A stretch of 64,000 bases of DNA from an uncultured Eubacteriales bacterium (GCA_934630515.1 CAKTVV010000006.1:72123-136122), one strand, 5' to 3'; counted from the first letter of the stretch, positions 51,911 to 60,315 are shown. Notes: generated by a model not told the origin, from the sequence alone. Numbers and translations: made by a program.

Positions 51911-53032
51911 TTACTTGCTCAGGTCAACGATGACGGGGTCCTTGTCGCAGGCGCCGCTGGTCTCCCAGGTCATCTTGCCGGTGGTGCCGGTGTAGGTGAA
52001 GCTCTTGTCGGTGATCGCAGTCTTCACCTTGTTGCACAGATCGCTGGCAGAGATGGAGGCGTCGTTCACGCCGGCAGCCTTCATGCCCTCGAAGATGACA
52101 TACACCGCATCGTAGGCATCCGCAGCGAACTGATCGGGATCAGAGCCGAACTTTGCCTTGAAGGCAGACACGAACGTAGAAACCTTGCTGTCGGTGCTCG
52201 CCACATCGAAGGGGGTGATATAGCGGATCTTGTTGGTCACGGTGTCGTCCAGCTGAGTCTTGATGCCGTCGAAGCCGTCGCAGCCGAACAGCTCAGCGGT
52301 CACGCCCTTGGCGACACAAGCCTTCGCCACCAGACCGGCCTCGGTGTAGTAGAACGGCATGAAGATGACCTCGCAGTCCTTCAGCGCTTCCACCTGCGTG
52401 GAGAAGTCCTTGTTGTTCTCCTTATCGAAGGTCTGCACCTTGAACTCCTTGCCCTCAGCCTTCATCTCCGCCTCGAAAGCGGTGTAGATGCCGGTGGAGT
52501 AGGAATCGCTAGTGTCATAGATCGCACCGATCTTCGTATAGGTCTTGGTCAGCTCCCTGGCTGCCAGCGTGCCCTGATCGGGATCGCCGAAGCAGACACG
52601 GAAGATGTTGTCGCCCTTTTCGATGATCGCCTGCTCAGAAGCGGAGGGGGTGATGGCAAACACATTGTCCTGCACCGCCTTGTCGGCAAACGCCTTGCAG
52701 GAGGCGGAGGTCACGCTGCCCAGAGAGATCTTCATCCCGGCATCGAACAGCGCATCGTAGCCGGTGCTGGCGTCCTCGGCAGTGGCCTTATCGTCCTTCA
52801 TTTCAAAGGACAGCTTAATGCCATTCAGACCGCCGGCAGCGTTGATCTCGTCCACAGCCAGCTGAGCGCCGTGCTGCACCGAGGTGCCGTAGGAAGAAGC
52901 GTCGCCGGTCAGAGGGCCGGTGCAGCCGATCATGATGGTGTCACCGCCGGATTTGCCGCCGCAGCCGACACAGGCCAAGGCCAACAGAGCGACTGCCACC
53001 ACTACTGCAGTCATACGGGTAAACTTTTTCAT
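51911..53032 (-). CDS. livK: Branched-chain amino-acid binding lipoprotein LivK
   Basis: 373-aa lipoprotein: signal peptide to the lipobox CVGC (about residue 20-23), then a leucine-binding-protein fold. Family blocks are IMIGCTGPLTGDASSYGTSV, VDEINAAGGLNGIKLSFEMK, GSVTSASCKAFADK and VFAITPSASEQAI near the ligand loop, and DQFAADAYDAVYVIFEGMK late. It captures the amino acid outside the membrane for LivHM. The start has AAGGAGAGATG upstream. The leader contains a long imperfect dyad at 53072-53117. Leu/Ile/Val is the likely ligand, but related proteins bind other amino acids or amides. Confidence 0.94.
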   Translation of the reverse strand: MKKFTRMTAVVVAVALLALACVGCGGKSGGDTIMIGCTGPLTGDASSYGTSVQHGAQLAVDEINAAGGLNGIKLSFEMKDDKATAEDASTGYDALFDAGMKISLGSVTSASCKAFADKAVQDNVFAITPSASEQAIIEKGDNIFRVCFGDPDQGTLAARELTKTYTKIGAIYDTSDSYSTGIYTAFEAEMKAEGKEFKVQTFDKENNKDFSTQVEALKDCEVIFMPFYYTEAGLVAKACVAKGVTAELFGCDGFDGIKTQLDDTVTNKIRYITPFDVASTDSKVSTFVSAFKAKFGSDPDQFAADAYDAVYVIFEGMKAAGVNDASISASDLCNKVKTAITDKSFTYTGTTGKMTWETSGACDKDPVIVDLSK

Positions 53033-53071
53033 AACTCATCTCTCCTTATCTAAAATGGATGACTGATCTAT

Positions 53072-53117
53072 ATATCAAACAGGTGTACACCCCGTCTTTG
53101 TATACCCCTGTTTTGAT
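53072..53117. promoter_or_regulatory. Long imperfect dyad upstream of livK
   Basis: TATCAAACAGGTGTACAC and GTATACCCCTGTTTTGATA are near-complementary arms around the 9-nt centre 53091-53099. It lies 40-85 bp upstream of livK, where an operator or attenuator would sit. No T run follows, so an operator is more likely. Confidence 0.55.
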
Positions 53118-53130
53118 ACCTACAACAGAA

Positions 53131-53162
53131 AAACGGTTCTGCTAAAAGTAGCAGAACCGTTT
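53131..53162 (-). terminator. Terminator of the small membrane protein gene
   Basis: AAACGGTTCTGCTA (53131-53144) pairs with 53149-53162 in a perfect 14-bp stem, 4-nt loop, followed by TTCTG on the minus strand. Confidence 0.85.
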
Positions 53163-53176
53163 GTTACACCCCCGCC

Positions 53177-53440
53177 TTACGCGGTGATACACAAATCCGA
53201 TGTCTGCTCTTTCCGATCGACTACCAGTACCATTAGCAGGACTGCCAGCAGAATAATTCGCCCAATAATGGCGCAATTCGCCAGAGCCAGCAGGCTAATT
53301 CGTACCATAACGAAAACGGACACCACCCACAGGGCGATGTCCGACAGAGCGACATTAGACACAGAGGCGCAAAAGGAAGAAGCCGGAGTCTCAGAACAGG
53401 CACCGGTGGATGATGTACGTTTCATAGCGTAAGCAAACAT
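53177..53440 (-). CDS. Small unknown membrane protein (87 aa)
   Basis: I do not recognise a family. The protein has a Ser/Cys-rich N-terminus (KRTSSTGACSETPASSF), then two hydrophobic segments (ALWVVSVFVMVRISLLALA and IIGRIILLAVLLMVLVV) and a short polar tail (DRKEQTSDLCITA), so probably a two-helix membrane protein. It is a complete unit: perfect consensus promoter (53473-53501), GGGAG ten bases before the ATG, and a terminator directly after. An internal ATG at residue 6 is possible. The strength of the signals argues it is real and well expressed. Confidence 0.65.
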   Translation of the reverse strand: MFAYAMKRTSSTGACSETPASSFCASVSNVALSDIALWVVSVFVMVRISLLALANCAIIGRIILLAVLLMVLVVDRKEQTSDLCITA

Positions 53441-53472
53441 CCGAATTCATCTCCCTTTCGTGATTTTGTGCC

Positions 53473-53501
53473 ATTATACGCCCGATTTTTCGGCTTGTCA
53501 A
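53473..53501 (-). promoter_or_regulatory. Perfect consensus promoter of the 87-aa membrane protein
   Basis: Minus strand TTGACA (53496-53501), 17-bp spacer, TATAAT (53473-53478): both hexamers match consensus exactly. Confidence 0.9.
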
Positions 53502-53577
53502 GGGCTTTTGGGAAGTTTGTACACATTCCACACTCGCTTTTGTGCTTAAAAGCGAAAAATGGGCAAAACAGCGACGG

Positions 53578-55503
53578 TCATTCCACAATTCCGGCAAGAT
53601 CTTCCAGCCACAGAGCCGCAGAAGCATCCGAGGGCATCCGCCAATCGCCCCGGGGGGACAGGGTGGCGGAGCCGACCTTGGGACCGTCGGGCATACAGGA
53701 GCGCTTGAACTGCTGGCTGAAGAACCGCCGCAGGAACGCCCGCAGCCATTTTTCGATGGTGGCATCGTCATAGGCGCCCCGGAAGGCGTAGCGGGCCAGC
53801 CGATAGATCTTGCGGGGGGAGAATCCGAACCGCAGCATATAATAAAGGAAGAAATCGTGCAGCTCATAGGGACCCACCAGATCCTCGGTCTTTTGGGCGA
53901 TGGTACCGTCCGCCTGCGCAGGCAGCAGCTCCGGCGACACCGGGGTATCCAGAATGTCCTCCAGCACCGCATTCAGCTCCGGGGCGGAATGCTCCGCCTC
54001 ATAGCGCACCATATACCGCACCAGCGTTTTGGGCACCGAGGTGTTGACACCGTACATAGACATATGATCGCCGTTATAGGTTGCCCAGCCCAGCGCCAGC
54101 TCGGACAGATCGCCGGTGCCCACCAGAATGCCGCCGGTCTCGTTGGCAATATCCATCAGCACCTGGGTGCGCTCCCGTGCCTGTCCGTTCTCATAGGTCA
54201 CGTCGTGCACCGCCGGGTCATGCCCGATGTCCGCAAAATGCTGCAGCACAGCGGCGGAAATATCCACCTCCCGCAGGGTGACCCCTAAGCACCGGCACAT
54301 CTGGCAGGCATTGCGATGGGTGCGCTCGGTGGTGCCGAAGCAGGGCATGGTCACCGCCACAATATCAGTGCGGGGGCGCTCCAGCAGATCCATCGCCCGC
54401 ACCATCACCAGCAGCGCCAGACAGCTGTCCAGTCCGCCGGATATGCCCACCACCGCCGTTTTGGCATGGGCGTGGGTGAGCCGCTTTTTCAGCCCGTAGC
54501 TTTGGATGCGGAAAATCGCCTCCGCCCGCTCCCGCACCCGGGCATCGTCCGGCGGCACAAAGGGGTTGGCATCCACCGGGCGGGTGAGAGCGACCTCCCG
54601 CTCCGGCTGGGCAAAAACGACCGGGCGGAAATCCGCCGCCGGCAGGGGCGAAAAGCTGGTCATGCGATGCCGCTCCGCCGCCAGACGGGCGGTATCGATC
54701 TCGCTGATGAGCAGCGAAGCGTCGGCAAAGGGCTTGTTTTCCGCCAGAATCGTGCCGTTTTCTGCGATCAGATGGTGGCGGGAAAACACCAGATCCTGCG
54801 TCGATTCCTCCGGCCCGGCGCTGCAATACACATACCCGCACAGCAGCCGGGCGGAGGTGGAGGACACCAGCGTGCGCCGATAGCCCTCCTTGCCCACCAC
54901 CTCGTTGGAGGCGGAAAGATTCAGCATCAGCGTGGCGCCGCCCCGGCACAGCTCGTCCGCCGGCGGGCAGGGCGCCCACACATCCTCGCAGATCTCCACC
55001 CCGAAGCAATAGTCCGGCAGCTGCGCATGGGTGAACAGCAGCCGGCTGCCGAAGGGCACCGTCTGCCCGCACAGGGTCACGGTCGCATCGTCCGGCACCG
55101 TGTCCCCGGAGGTGAACTGCCGCATTTCGTAAAACTCGCCGTAGTTGGGCAGATACCGCTTGGGTACCACCCCCAGCAGCCGTCCGTCCCGCAGCACCGC
55201 CGCCACATTATAGAGCTTGTGTCGCCACAGCAGCGGCAGCCCCACCGCCACCACCGGATACAACCCCTCTGTGGCAGCGCAGATCTCCTCCAGAGCGGTC
55301 AGCGCTCCAGTCTGCAAAACAGCAGAATAAAACAGGTCGCCGCAGGTATAGCCGGTGACGCACAGCTCCGGCAGCACCAGCAGCTGCACTCCGGCAGCAT
55401 CCGCCTCCCGGATGCGCTGCACGATCTCCGCCGTATTATGGCGGGGGTCCGCCACCACCGGGTGCAGCGTGCCGGCAGCCACCTGAACAAATCCGTCTTT
55501 CAT
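53578..55503 (-). CDS. nadE: Glutamine-dependent NAD+ synthetase
   Basis: 641 aa with two domains. The N-terminal nitrilase-type glutaminase (1-280) shows the Glu in VLPELCVTGYTCGD, the Lys in VVPKRYLPNYGEFYE and the Cys in FGVEICEDVWAP. The C-terminal synthetase has the ATP-pyrophosphatase loop GISGGLDSCLAL and the STDLSE-like segment GTGDLSELALGWATYNGDHM. It makes NAD+ from deamido-NAD+, ATP and glutamine. The length and all catalytic residues fit the long, glutamine-using form. It stands alone. Confidence 0.96.
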   Translation of the reverse strand: MKDGFVQVAAGTLHPVVADPRHNTAEIVQRIREADAAGVQLLVLPELCVTGYTCGDLFYSAVLQTGALTALEEICAATEGLYPVVAVGLPLLWRHKLYNVAAVLRDGRLLGVVPKRYLPNYGEFYEMRQFTSGDTVPDDATVTLCGQTVPFGSRLLFTHAQLPDYCFGVEICEDVWAPCPPADELCRGGATLMLNLSASNEVVGKEGYRRTLVSSTSARLLCGYVYCSAGPEESTQDLVFSRHHLIAENGTILAENKPFADASLLISEIDTARLAAERHRMTSFSPLPAADFRPVVFAQPEREVALTRPVDANPFVPPDDARVRERAEAIFRIQSYGLKKRLTHAHAKTAVVGISGGLDSCLALLVMVRAMDLLERPRTDIVAVTMPCFGTTERTHRNACQMCRCLGVTLREVDISAAVLQHFADIGHDPAVHDVTYENGQARERTQVLMDIANETGGILVGTGDLSELALGWATYNGDHMSMYGVNTSVPKTLVRYMVRYEAEHSAPELNAVLEDILDTPVSPELLPAQADGTIAQKTEDLVGPYELHDFFLYYMLRFGFSPRKIYRLARYAFRGAYDDATIEKWLRAFLRRFFSQQFKRSCMPDGPKVGSATLSPRGDWRMPSDASAALWLEDLAGIVE

Positions 55504-55704
55504 CGTGTCGCTCCTCCCTCACACGGGTATGTCGTTAGTATACCACAGACGGCGGAGGTTGACAACTGCCGCCGCCGGATTTTTTATCGGCTCCGCCGTT
55601 CAAGCGCCGGAAGCCGCCCGGCGAGGACGGGCTTCTGCCGACAGCCGTGCCGCCGGCTGCCCCGCTATTTTCGCCGCCCGGCGGGCGGCGGGTGGAAATA
55701 CCAC

Positions 55705-55733
55705 TGGACAACACCGGCTGCCTATGGTACAAT
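55705..55733 (+). promoter_or_regulatory. Promoter of the PAP2 gene
   Basis: TGGACA (55705-55710) and TACAAT (55728-55733), spacer 17 bp, TGG before the -10. Confidence 0.7.
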
Positions 55734-55766
55734 ACATTCAATGAAAACACAGGAGGAACGTATCGT

Positions 55767-56426
55767 ATGCTGCAAATGACGCCGTTTGCCGCTTGGCTGA
55801 ATACCGTGTTTGCCGGGATGGATGAGGCTGTGGCCCGTTTTGCCTTTTCTCTGCATACCGGCGCTGCCGGCGGCTTTTTTGATCGGTTTTTCCCGGCGGT
55901 GACGCTGCTGGGAAAGGCGGGGATCTTCTTTATTTTGTGCGGGTTGATCGCTCTGGCATTCCGCCGCAGCCGGAAGATGGGGTTCACCATTCTGACGGCG
56001 CTGCTGCTGGGGCTGCTGTTCACCAATCTGGCGCTGAAAAACGCCATCGCCCGTCCCCGCCCCTATGCGGATGAGCTGAGCATCTTCTTCACTTGGTGGA
56101 AAGAAATCGGCAGCGGGGCGGAGCGGGAAATCTACTCGTTCCCCTCCGGTCACGCCACCGCCTCCTTTGCCGCCGCCACCGCCGTATTCTGGTGCTGCGA
56201 TAAGCGCTATAGCTGGATAGCGTATCTGCTGGCGATGCTGGTGGGCTTCTCCCGTATCTACCTGATGGTGCACTACGCCTCCGACATCATCGGCGGAGCG
56301 CTGGTGGGCTTCGCCGCCGGATCGCTGGCGTATATACTCGTTCGCTATGGATATCGCCGCTTCACCGCCCGGAAAGCCGCCGTACCCGCCCCGGAGACCC
56401 CCACGGCAAGCGTACAAACAAAATAA
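55767..56426 (+). CDS. PAP2-family membrane phosphatase
   Basis: 219 aa with about five helices. The three phosphatase motifs are KNAIARPRPY (KxxxxxxRP), YSFPSGHATAS (PSGH) and SRIYLMVHYASDI (SRxxxxxHxxxD), so it is active by sequence. Such enzymes recycle undecaprenyl pyrophosphate or dephosphorylate lipid phosphates at the outer face of the membrane. AGGAGGAACG precedes the ATG. It ends at a shared terminator with the convergent MATE gene. Confidence 0.94.
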   Translation: MLQMTPFAAWLNTVFAGMDEAVARFAFSLHTGAAGGFFDRFFPAVTLLGKAGIFFILCGLIALAFRRSRKMGFTILTALLLGLLFTNLALKNAIARPRPYADELSIFFTWWKEIGSGAEREIYSFPSGHATASFAAATAVFWCCDKRYSWIAYLLAMLVGFSRIYLMVHYASDIIGGALVGFAAGSLAYILVRYGYRRFTARKAAVPAPETPTASVQTK

Positions 56427-56459
56427 GCCGGCGTTTCGACCTCGGTCTGCCGCCGCTGT

Positions 56460-56506
56460 GCAGCGCATTCCCAAGCCCTACGGGGCTGGAGATGCGCTGC
56501 TTTTTT
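56460..56506 (+). terminator. Terminator between PAP2 and MATE genes
   Basis: GCAGCGCAT (56460-56468) pairs with ATGCGCTGC (56492-56500), with an inner AGCCC/GGGCT stem, followed by six T. It overlaps the MATE stop codon. Confidence 0.8.
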
Positions 56507-57842
56507 ATCGGCATCCGCTCTCCCGGGGCAGCGCCCAGGTGTATTTCCGAACGGCGGCGGCCGCCCCGACCATAACCAGCAGCTCGGTGATCGGCATGGC
56601 AAGCCACAGGGAATCCGCCCCCGCCGCCGACGGGAGGAGCAGGATCAGAATGCCGCTGATGACCAGCCCCCGTGCCACCGATACGGTGAATGCCGCCCGG
56701 GGCTGCAGGATCGCCTGAAAATAATAGGTGGAGAAGATGTTAAAGGGCAGCAGCAAAAAGGACAGCGCATAGGTGCGCACAATGGCGGGCGCCATTGCCA
56801 GTATCTCCGGCGTCGGCGCCATGAAGATGCGAATGTAGAGGTTAGGCCACGCCAGACTCAGCGTCATCCAGAACACCCCGAAAAACGCCGTCGTCCACAG
56901 CGCCAGCCGGAGGACCTGCCGGATCCGATCCCCTCTGCCGGCGCCGTAGCTGGTGGACACAATGGGCTGTGCCGCCTGCCCGACGCTGTAGGCGCAGCAT
57001 TGGACAAAGGTGCTGACCTGTATGATGGGGCCGTAGATCGCCAAAGCGTTCCCGCCCAGATAGCGCATGATCTGCCGGTTGATCAGCACCGTCAGGATCC
57101 CCATCGCCACATCAATAAAAAAGGTAGAAAAGCCGGTGACGGAAATTTCCCGCAGCTTGGCGGCCAGCCGCTCCGGCTTCACCAGCCGCAGGGTGTTGCG
57201 GCGGCGGACAAAATGGGTCAGCATCACGGCAAAGGATACGCCGGAGCCGATGGCGGTGGCAAGCCCCGCCCCAAATACACCCCTGTCGCAGGTGAATACG
57301 AAAAAGTAATCCCCGAGCACATTAAAGATGCCGCCGGACAGCACCCCCAACGTTGCCAGCCCCGGATCGCTGTCATTGCGCAGGAACGTCGCCAGCATTT
57401 GATTAAGCAGAAACAGCGGGAACACCCATTTTATGGGGCGCAAATAGTTCCGTACCAGCCCCAGCAGCGCTTCGTCTGCGCCGAAAAAGGTCAGGATCGG
57501 ACGCTCAAAGCCCAGAAGGCCGCCCCACGCCAAGACCGATAAAAGCACCGACCCGATGACCGCCGCCGTGAAGTATTGGGTCTCATCGCCTGCCCCCTGC
57601 CCGCTGCCACGGCGGGTGCTGAAGATCACGCTGCCGCCGATCCCCATCAGCAGCCCGAGACTGTAGATCACATTCCACACCGGTGCGACGACCGCCAGCG
57701 CCGCCGTTCCCTCCGGCCCGTGATACTGCCCCACCATCGCCGTATCCACGACCCCGTAGATACACAAGATCAGCGCACTGCCAAAGGCGGCAGCCAGATA
57801 TTTGCCGTACAGCGGCCGGACCTTGCCGTTCAAAATATCCAT
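56505..57842 (-). CDS. MATE-family multidrug/cation exporter
   Basis: 445 aa, twelve predicted helices in two related halves. YGVVDTAMVGQYHGPEGTAALAV and GGSVIFSTRRGSGQGAGDE belong to the first half; FFIDVAMGILTVLINRQIM and SVGQAAQPIVSTSYGAGRGDR are the matching elements of the second. This is the DinF/NorM-like group of sodium- or proton-driven exporters. The ATG has AAAGGAGGAATACGC upstream. A terminator-like hairpin in the leader (57863-57911) suggests conditional read-through. The exported compound is unknown. Confidence 0.93.
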   Translation of the reverse strand: MDILNGKVRPLYGKYLAAAFGSALILCIYGVVDTAMVGQYHGPEGTAALAVVAPVWNVIYSLGLLMGIGGSVIFSTRRGSGQGAGDETQYFTAAVIGSVLLSVLAWGGLLGFERPILTFFGADEALLGLVRNYLRPIKWVFPLFLLNQMLATFLRNDSDPGLATLGVLSGGIFNVLGDYFFVFTCDRGVFGAGLATAIGSGVSFAVMLTHFVRRRNTLRLVKPERLAAKLREISVTGFSTFFIDVAMGILTVLINRQIMRYLGGNALAIYGPIIQVSTFVQCCAYSVGQAAQPIVSTSYGAGRGDRIRQVLRLALWTTAFFGVFWMTLSLAWPNLYIRIFMAPTPEILAMAPAIVRTYALSFLLLPFNIFSTYYFQAILQPRAAFTVSVARGLVISGILILLLPSAAGADSLWLAMPITELLVMVGAAAAVRKYTWALPRESGCR

Positions 57843-57862
57843 TGCGTATTCCTCCTTTGTAC

Positions 57863-57911
57863 AAAAAAGCCGGATAAGAAACAGACATTTCAGTCTGCGC
57901 CTTATCCGGCT
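57863..57911 (-). promoter_or_regulatory. Attenuator-like terminator in the MATE leader
   Basis: On the minus strand AGCCGGATAAG and CTTATCCGGCT (57868-57878 with 57901-57911) enclose a CAGAC/GTCTG stem and are followed by six T, ending about 20 nt before the MATE start. Two small hairpins and a possible leader ORF starting at 57963 lie upstream. Placement between leader and ribosome site fits attenuation. Confidence 0.7.
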
Positions 57912-58031
57912 GTTGTTTCTCTGAACAACTCGCTCTCCGAGCGATCGAAGTGCAGTCTATCATAAATTCTTCGTTCCGTTAAGAGCCGGTCGCAAAATAC
58001 GTCCCTCTACCCGAAAAATTTTCTGCTTCAC

Positions 58032-58060
58032 TTGCAAACGGACGGGTTTGGTGCTATACT
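58032..58060 (+). promoter_or_regulatory. Promoter of the 23-aa peptide unit
   Basis: TTGCAA (58032-58037) and TATACT (58055-58060), spacer 17 bp, with TGC before the -10. The predicted start of transcription falls directly before the hairpin at 58071. Confidence 0.7.
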
Positions 58061-58070
58061 GACCGTATCG

Positions 58071-58120
58071 AGCAGCGTGTGCGTAAGTCCAGATCGGGCT
58101 TACGCACGCGCTGCTTTTTA
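58071..58120 (+). terminator. 20-bp hairpin with T run at the very 5' end of the transcript
   Basis: 58071-58090 pairs fully with 58096-58115 (two G-U pairs), 5-nt loop, then TTTTTA. It has the form of a strong terminator but stands before the ribosome site of the 23-aa ORF, so it may gate or protect this transcript. Confidence 0.7.
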
Positions 58121-58139
58121 TATTTAGGAGGTAATACAA

Positions 58140-58211
58140 ATGGAATCATCCACTCTCGCCACGGAGTCGTTGGGGCGGAAAATGCAGGGGCTGTGGAGAA
58201 CGGCTGCATAA
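58140..58211 (+). CDS. 23-aa peptide of unknown function
   Basis: The ORF encodes MESSTLATESLGRKMQGLWR followed by TAA as residues 21-23. AGGAGG lies eight bases before the ATG, an ideal site, and a perfect terminator follows 10 bp after the stop. It sits just beyond the 3' end of an AgrC/AgrA-like kinase/regulator pair on the other strand. It has no Cys for a thiolactone and no signal peptide. Possible readings are a signalling peptide, a regulatory leader, or a cut-off start of a MATE-type gene, since LATESLG resembles MATE N-termini. Confidence 0.5.
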   Translation: MESSTLATESLGRKMQGLWRTAA

Positions 58212-58220
58212 AAGCAGAAA

Positions 58221-58249
58221 AACAGCGGAGCATATGCTCCGCTGTTTTT
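58221..58249 (+). terminator. Terminator after the 23-aa ORF
   Basis: A 13+13-bp perfect palindrome (58221-58246) followed by TTT; AACAGCGGAGCAT is the left arm. It probably also ends the minus-strand kinase operon. Confidence 0.9.
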
Positions 58250-58288
58250 GATTTCGTATCATCTGCCTCAAGGGGGCGCTGCGCCATC

Positions 58289-59557
58289 TCACACGATGAT
58301 CTGCAGGATGAACCGTTCGTCGGTCACGGAGAAGCGGCAGCTGCCGTTGTGGCTCTCCACCGTATACCGGATGCTCTGGGTGCCGAAGCCATGCTGCTTC
58401 TCCTCGGTGATGGGCATACCGTCGGACATTTTCGGCTTTTGGCTATACGGATTGGCGACCGAAATCAGGAGCTTTCCGTTCTTTTCGGAGGCGTTCAGCT
58501 CGATGAGCCGCTGTTCCTTTTCCAGCGGCAGCACCGCATGGATGGCGTTTTCGATGGCGTTGGACAGCACCGAGGTCATGTCCACATCCGACAGTGGCAG
58601 CGTTTCGGGGAGCTGCAGGGCGCAGCGCAGGGTGACGCCGTTTTCCTCCATGGTAGGCTCGTAGCTGGAAAGGATCATGTTCACGGTCTCGTTGGCGCAG
58701 TAGCGATGGCGGACGGTGTTGTCCACCGAGGCGATGATTTCGTGGATATACTCCTGCGCCTTGTCGTTTTCCCCCTTTTCGATGAGTGCCGACAGACCGC
58801 TGAGAAAATGGCGCATATCGTGGCGCAGAATGGAGACCTCCCGCTGAGAGCGGCGGATGGCGTCGATCTCCTTGGCGGTCTGCACCTGCTGCAGCTTCAA
58901 AAGCCGGTTGCGCTGCTCGGCCTTGTTCTTTTCCTCATATTGCCGGAAGTAGAGAAAGATAAACAGGATATAAAACAGGCACAGCACAAATCCCAGGAAC
59001 TCCGTCACCACCCGTGTTCCCGCATACAGCAGCCCTGTGTATACCCCGGCGGCATAATCGAACACATAGTACATAAAGGGAACCATAGCAAATATCAGCA
59101 GGGAGCGTGTAGGCTTTTCCAGCAGGGCGGCGGTGGCATCGGACACATACCGGATCAGCAGCACAAAGGTGATGCCGGTCACGACGATGCGGACGGCGTA
59201 ATAGATGCACTCCGAACCGGTCACGGTCATGACCAGCAGCCCCAGCCAGTTGCTGATCTGGCAGCACAGATACGCCGTCAACACCGACAGGGCTGCCAAA
59301 GCCGGCTTATAGTGATAGCAGAACGACAAAAACAGCACCAGAGGGATATGCACGATCAGCGGGTAGACCTTTTCCGTACCGGAGGTGCCCAGCCACAGAT
59401 AGGTGCCGAGATACACCACGCCGACGGCGATCGAAAAAAGCATCAGTCTGCCTACGTTGGAACGGGTCATGCGTATGCCTAAAAATGCCGCCGCAATATA
59501 TACGCCGAACAACAGGGTGGTGGCGTTGTGCACCATGCTTAAGACCTGTAACAGCAT
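58289..59557 (-). CDS. GHKL sensor histidine kinase (AgrC/HPK10-like)
   Basis: 422 aa. Six hydrophobic helices (about 10-205) form a peptide-sensor-like membrane domain, followed by a coiled coil (210-238). The phospho-acceptor is H246 in ILRHDMRHFL. The N-box is DVDMTSVLSNAIENAI and the G-box part is HGFGTQSIRYTVE. The short ATP lid is typical of this class. It lies 12 nt after the LytTR regulator gene, forming a two-component pair. The ligand is unknown; a peptide is the family precedent. Confidence 0.92.
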   Translation of the reverse strand: MLLQVLSMVHNATTLLFGVYIAAAFLGIRMTRSNVGRLMLFSIAVGVVYLGTYLWLGTSGTEKVYPLIVHIPLVLFLSFCYHYKPALAALSVLTAYLCCQISNWLGLLVMTVTGSECIYYAVRIVVTGITFVLLIRYVSDATAALLEKPTRSLLIFAMVPFMYYVFDYAAGVYTGLLYAGTRVVTEFLGFVLCLFYILFIFLYFRQYEEKNKAEQRNRLLKLQQVQTAKEIDAIRRSQREVSILRHDMRHFLSGLSALIEKGENDKAQEYIHEIIASVDNTVRHRYCANETVNMILSSYEPTMEENGVTLRCALQLPETLPLSDVDMTSVLSNAIENAIHAVLPLEKEQRLIELNASEKNGKLLISVANPYSQKPKMSDGMPITEEKQHGFGTQSIRYTVESHNGSCRFSVTDERFILQIIV

Positions 59558-59569
59558 CGTCCCGCTCCT

Positions 59570-60283
59570 TTATTCTCCGAACATGAAGGCAAAGTAAGCC
59601 TCCTTGAACGCCCGGGCGTAGCCCCGGGCGATGGGTACCCGTCGGTTGGCGCTGGTGACGATCTGGGTGCTGCTGAAGCTCGCCACCCCCGGCATGTATA
59701 CGAAATAGCTGCGGTGGCACTTGAAAAAGCCGTTGTCCAGCGTCAGCTTGTCCTCAAAGGAATACAGCGGCTCGGCGGTCTCCGCCGTGGTGCCGTCCTT
59801 CAGAAAGAAGATCACCCGCTTATTCTGCGCCTCGGCGTATTCGATCTGGTGCAGATACAGCTTTTGGTACCCGAAGGGGGTCTTGAGCAGAAGCGTCTCC
59901 GGCTCCTTCCGCACGGCGGCGGCGCAATCCTCCAGAGCCTCCCGCAGCTTTTCCCCGGTGACGGGCTTGAGGATATACCCCTGCGCCTTGACCGCATAGG
60001 ATTCCAGCGCAAACTCCGGCGAGGAGGTCAGAAACACGATGCGGGCGGCGGCATCGACCCGGCGCAGCTCCCGGGCGGCGTCCATGCCGTTGAGCAGCGG
60101 CATGAGAATGTCCAGAAAGACCAGATCGTGATGTATCCCATGGGCGGCGTCCAGCAGGCTGTCGCCGTTGTCGTAGGTGTGCACTGTCACGGGAATGCCG
60201 CTTTCCTCCGCCCAGCGGTGGATGCAGCCGGCGGCTGCGTGCAGAGAATCCCGGTCGTCGTCGCATACGGCAATGGTCAGCAT
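59570..60283 (-). CDS. LytTR-family response regulator (AgrA-like)
   Basis: 237 aa. The receiver domain has the acidic cluster CDDD (8-10), phospho-acceptor D58 in LVFLDILMPLLNG, T in FLTSSPEF and K in YILKPVTGEKL. The LytTR DNA-binding domain (about 130-235) shows LLLKTPFGYQKLYLHQIEYA, RVIFFLKDG and FFKCHRSYFVYM. The ATG follows GGAGG. It is driven by TTGAAA-17-TACAAT and co-transcribed with the kinase. Confidence 0.95.
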   Translation of the reverse strand: MLTIAVCDDDRDSLHAAAGCIHRWAEESGIPVTVHTYDNGDSLLDAAHGIHHDLVFLDILMPLLNGMDAARELRRVDAAARIVFLTSSPEFALESYAVKAQGYILKPVTGEKLREALEDCAAAVRKEPETLLLKTPFGYQKLYLHQIEYAEAQNKRVIFFLKDGTTAETAEPLYSFEDKLTLDNGFFKCHRSYFVYMPGVASFSSTQIVTSANRRVPIARGYARAFKEAYFAFMFGE

Positions 60284-60315
60284 AGTCGATCCTCCATTCT
60301 CGGGTGTTCTGCTCT

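Noticed and set aside
53391..53972. 193-aa minus-strand frame at the end of nadE
   Set aside because: Out-of-frame shadow crossing the strong promoter at 53473-53501.
58079..59482. 467-aa plus-strand frame opposite the histidine kinase
   Set aside because: Shadow frame; it crosses a strong terminator and lacks motifs.
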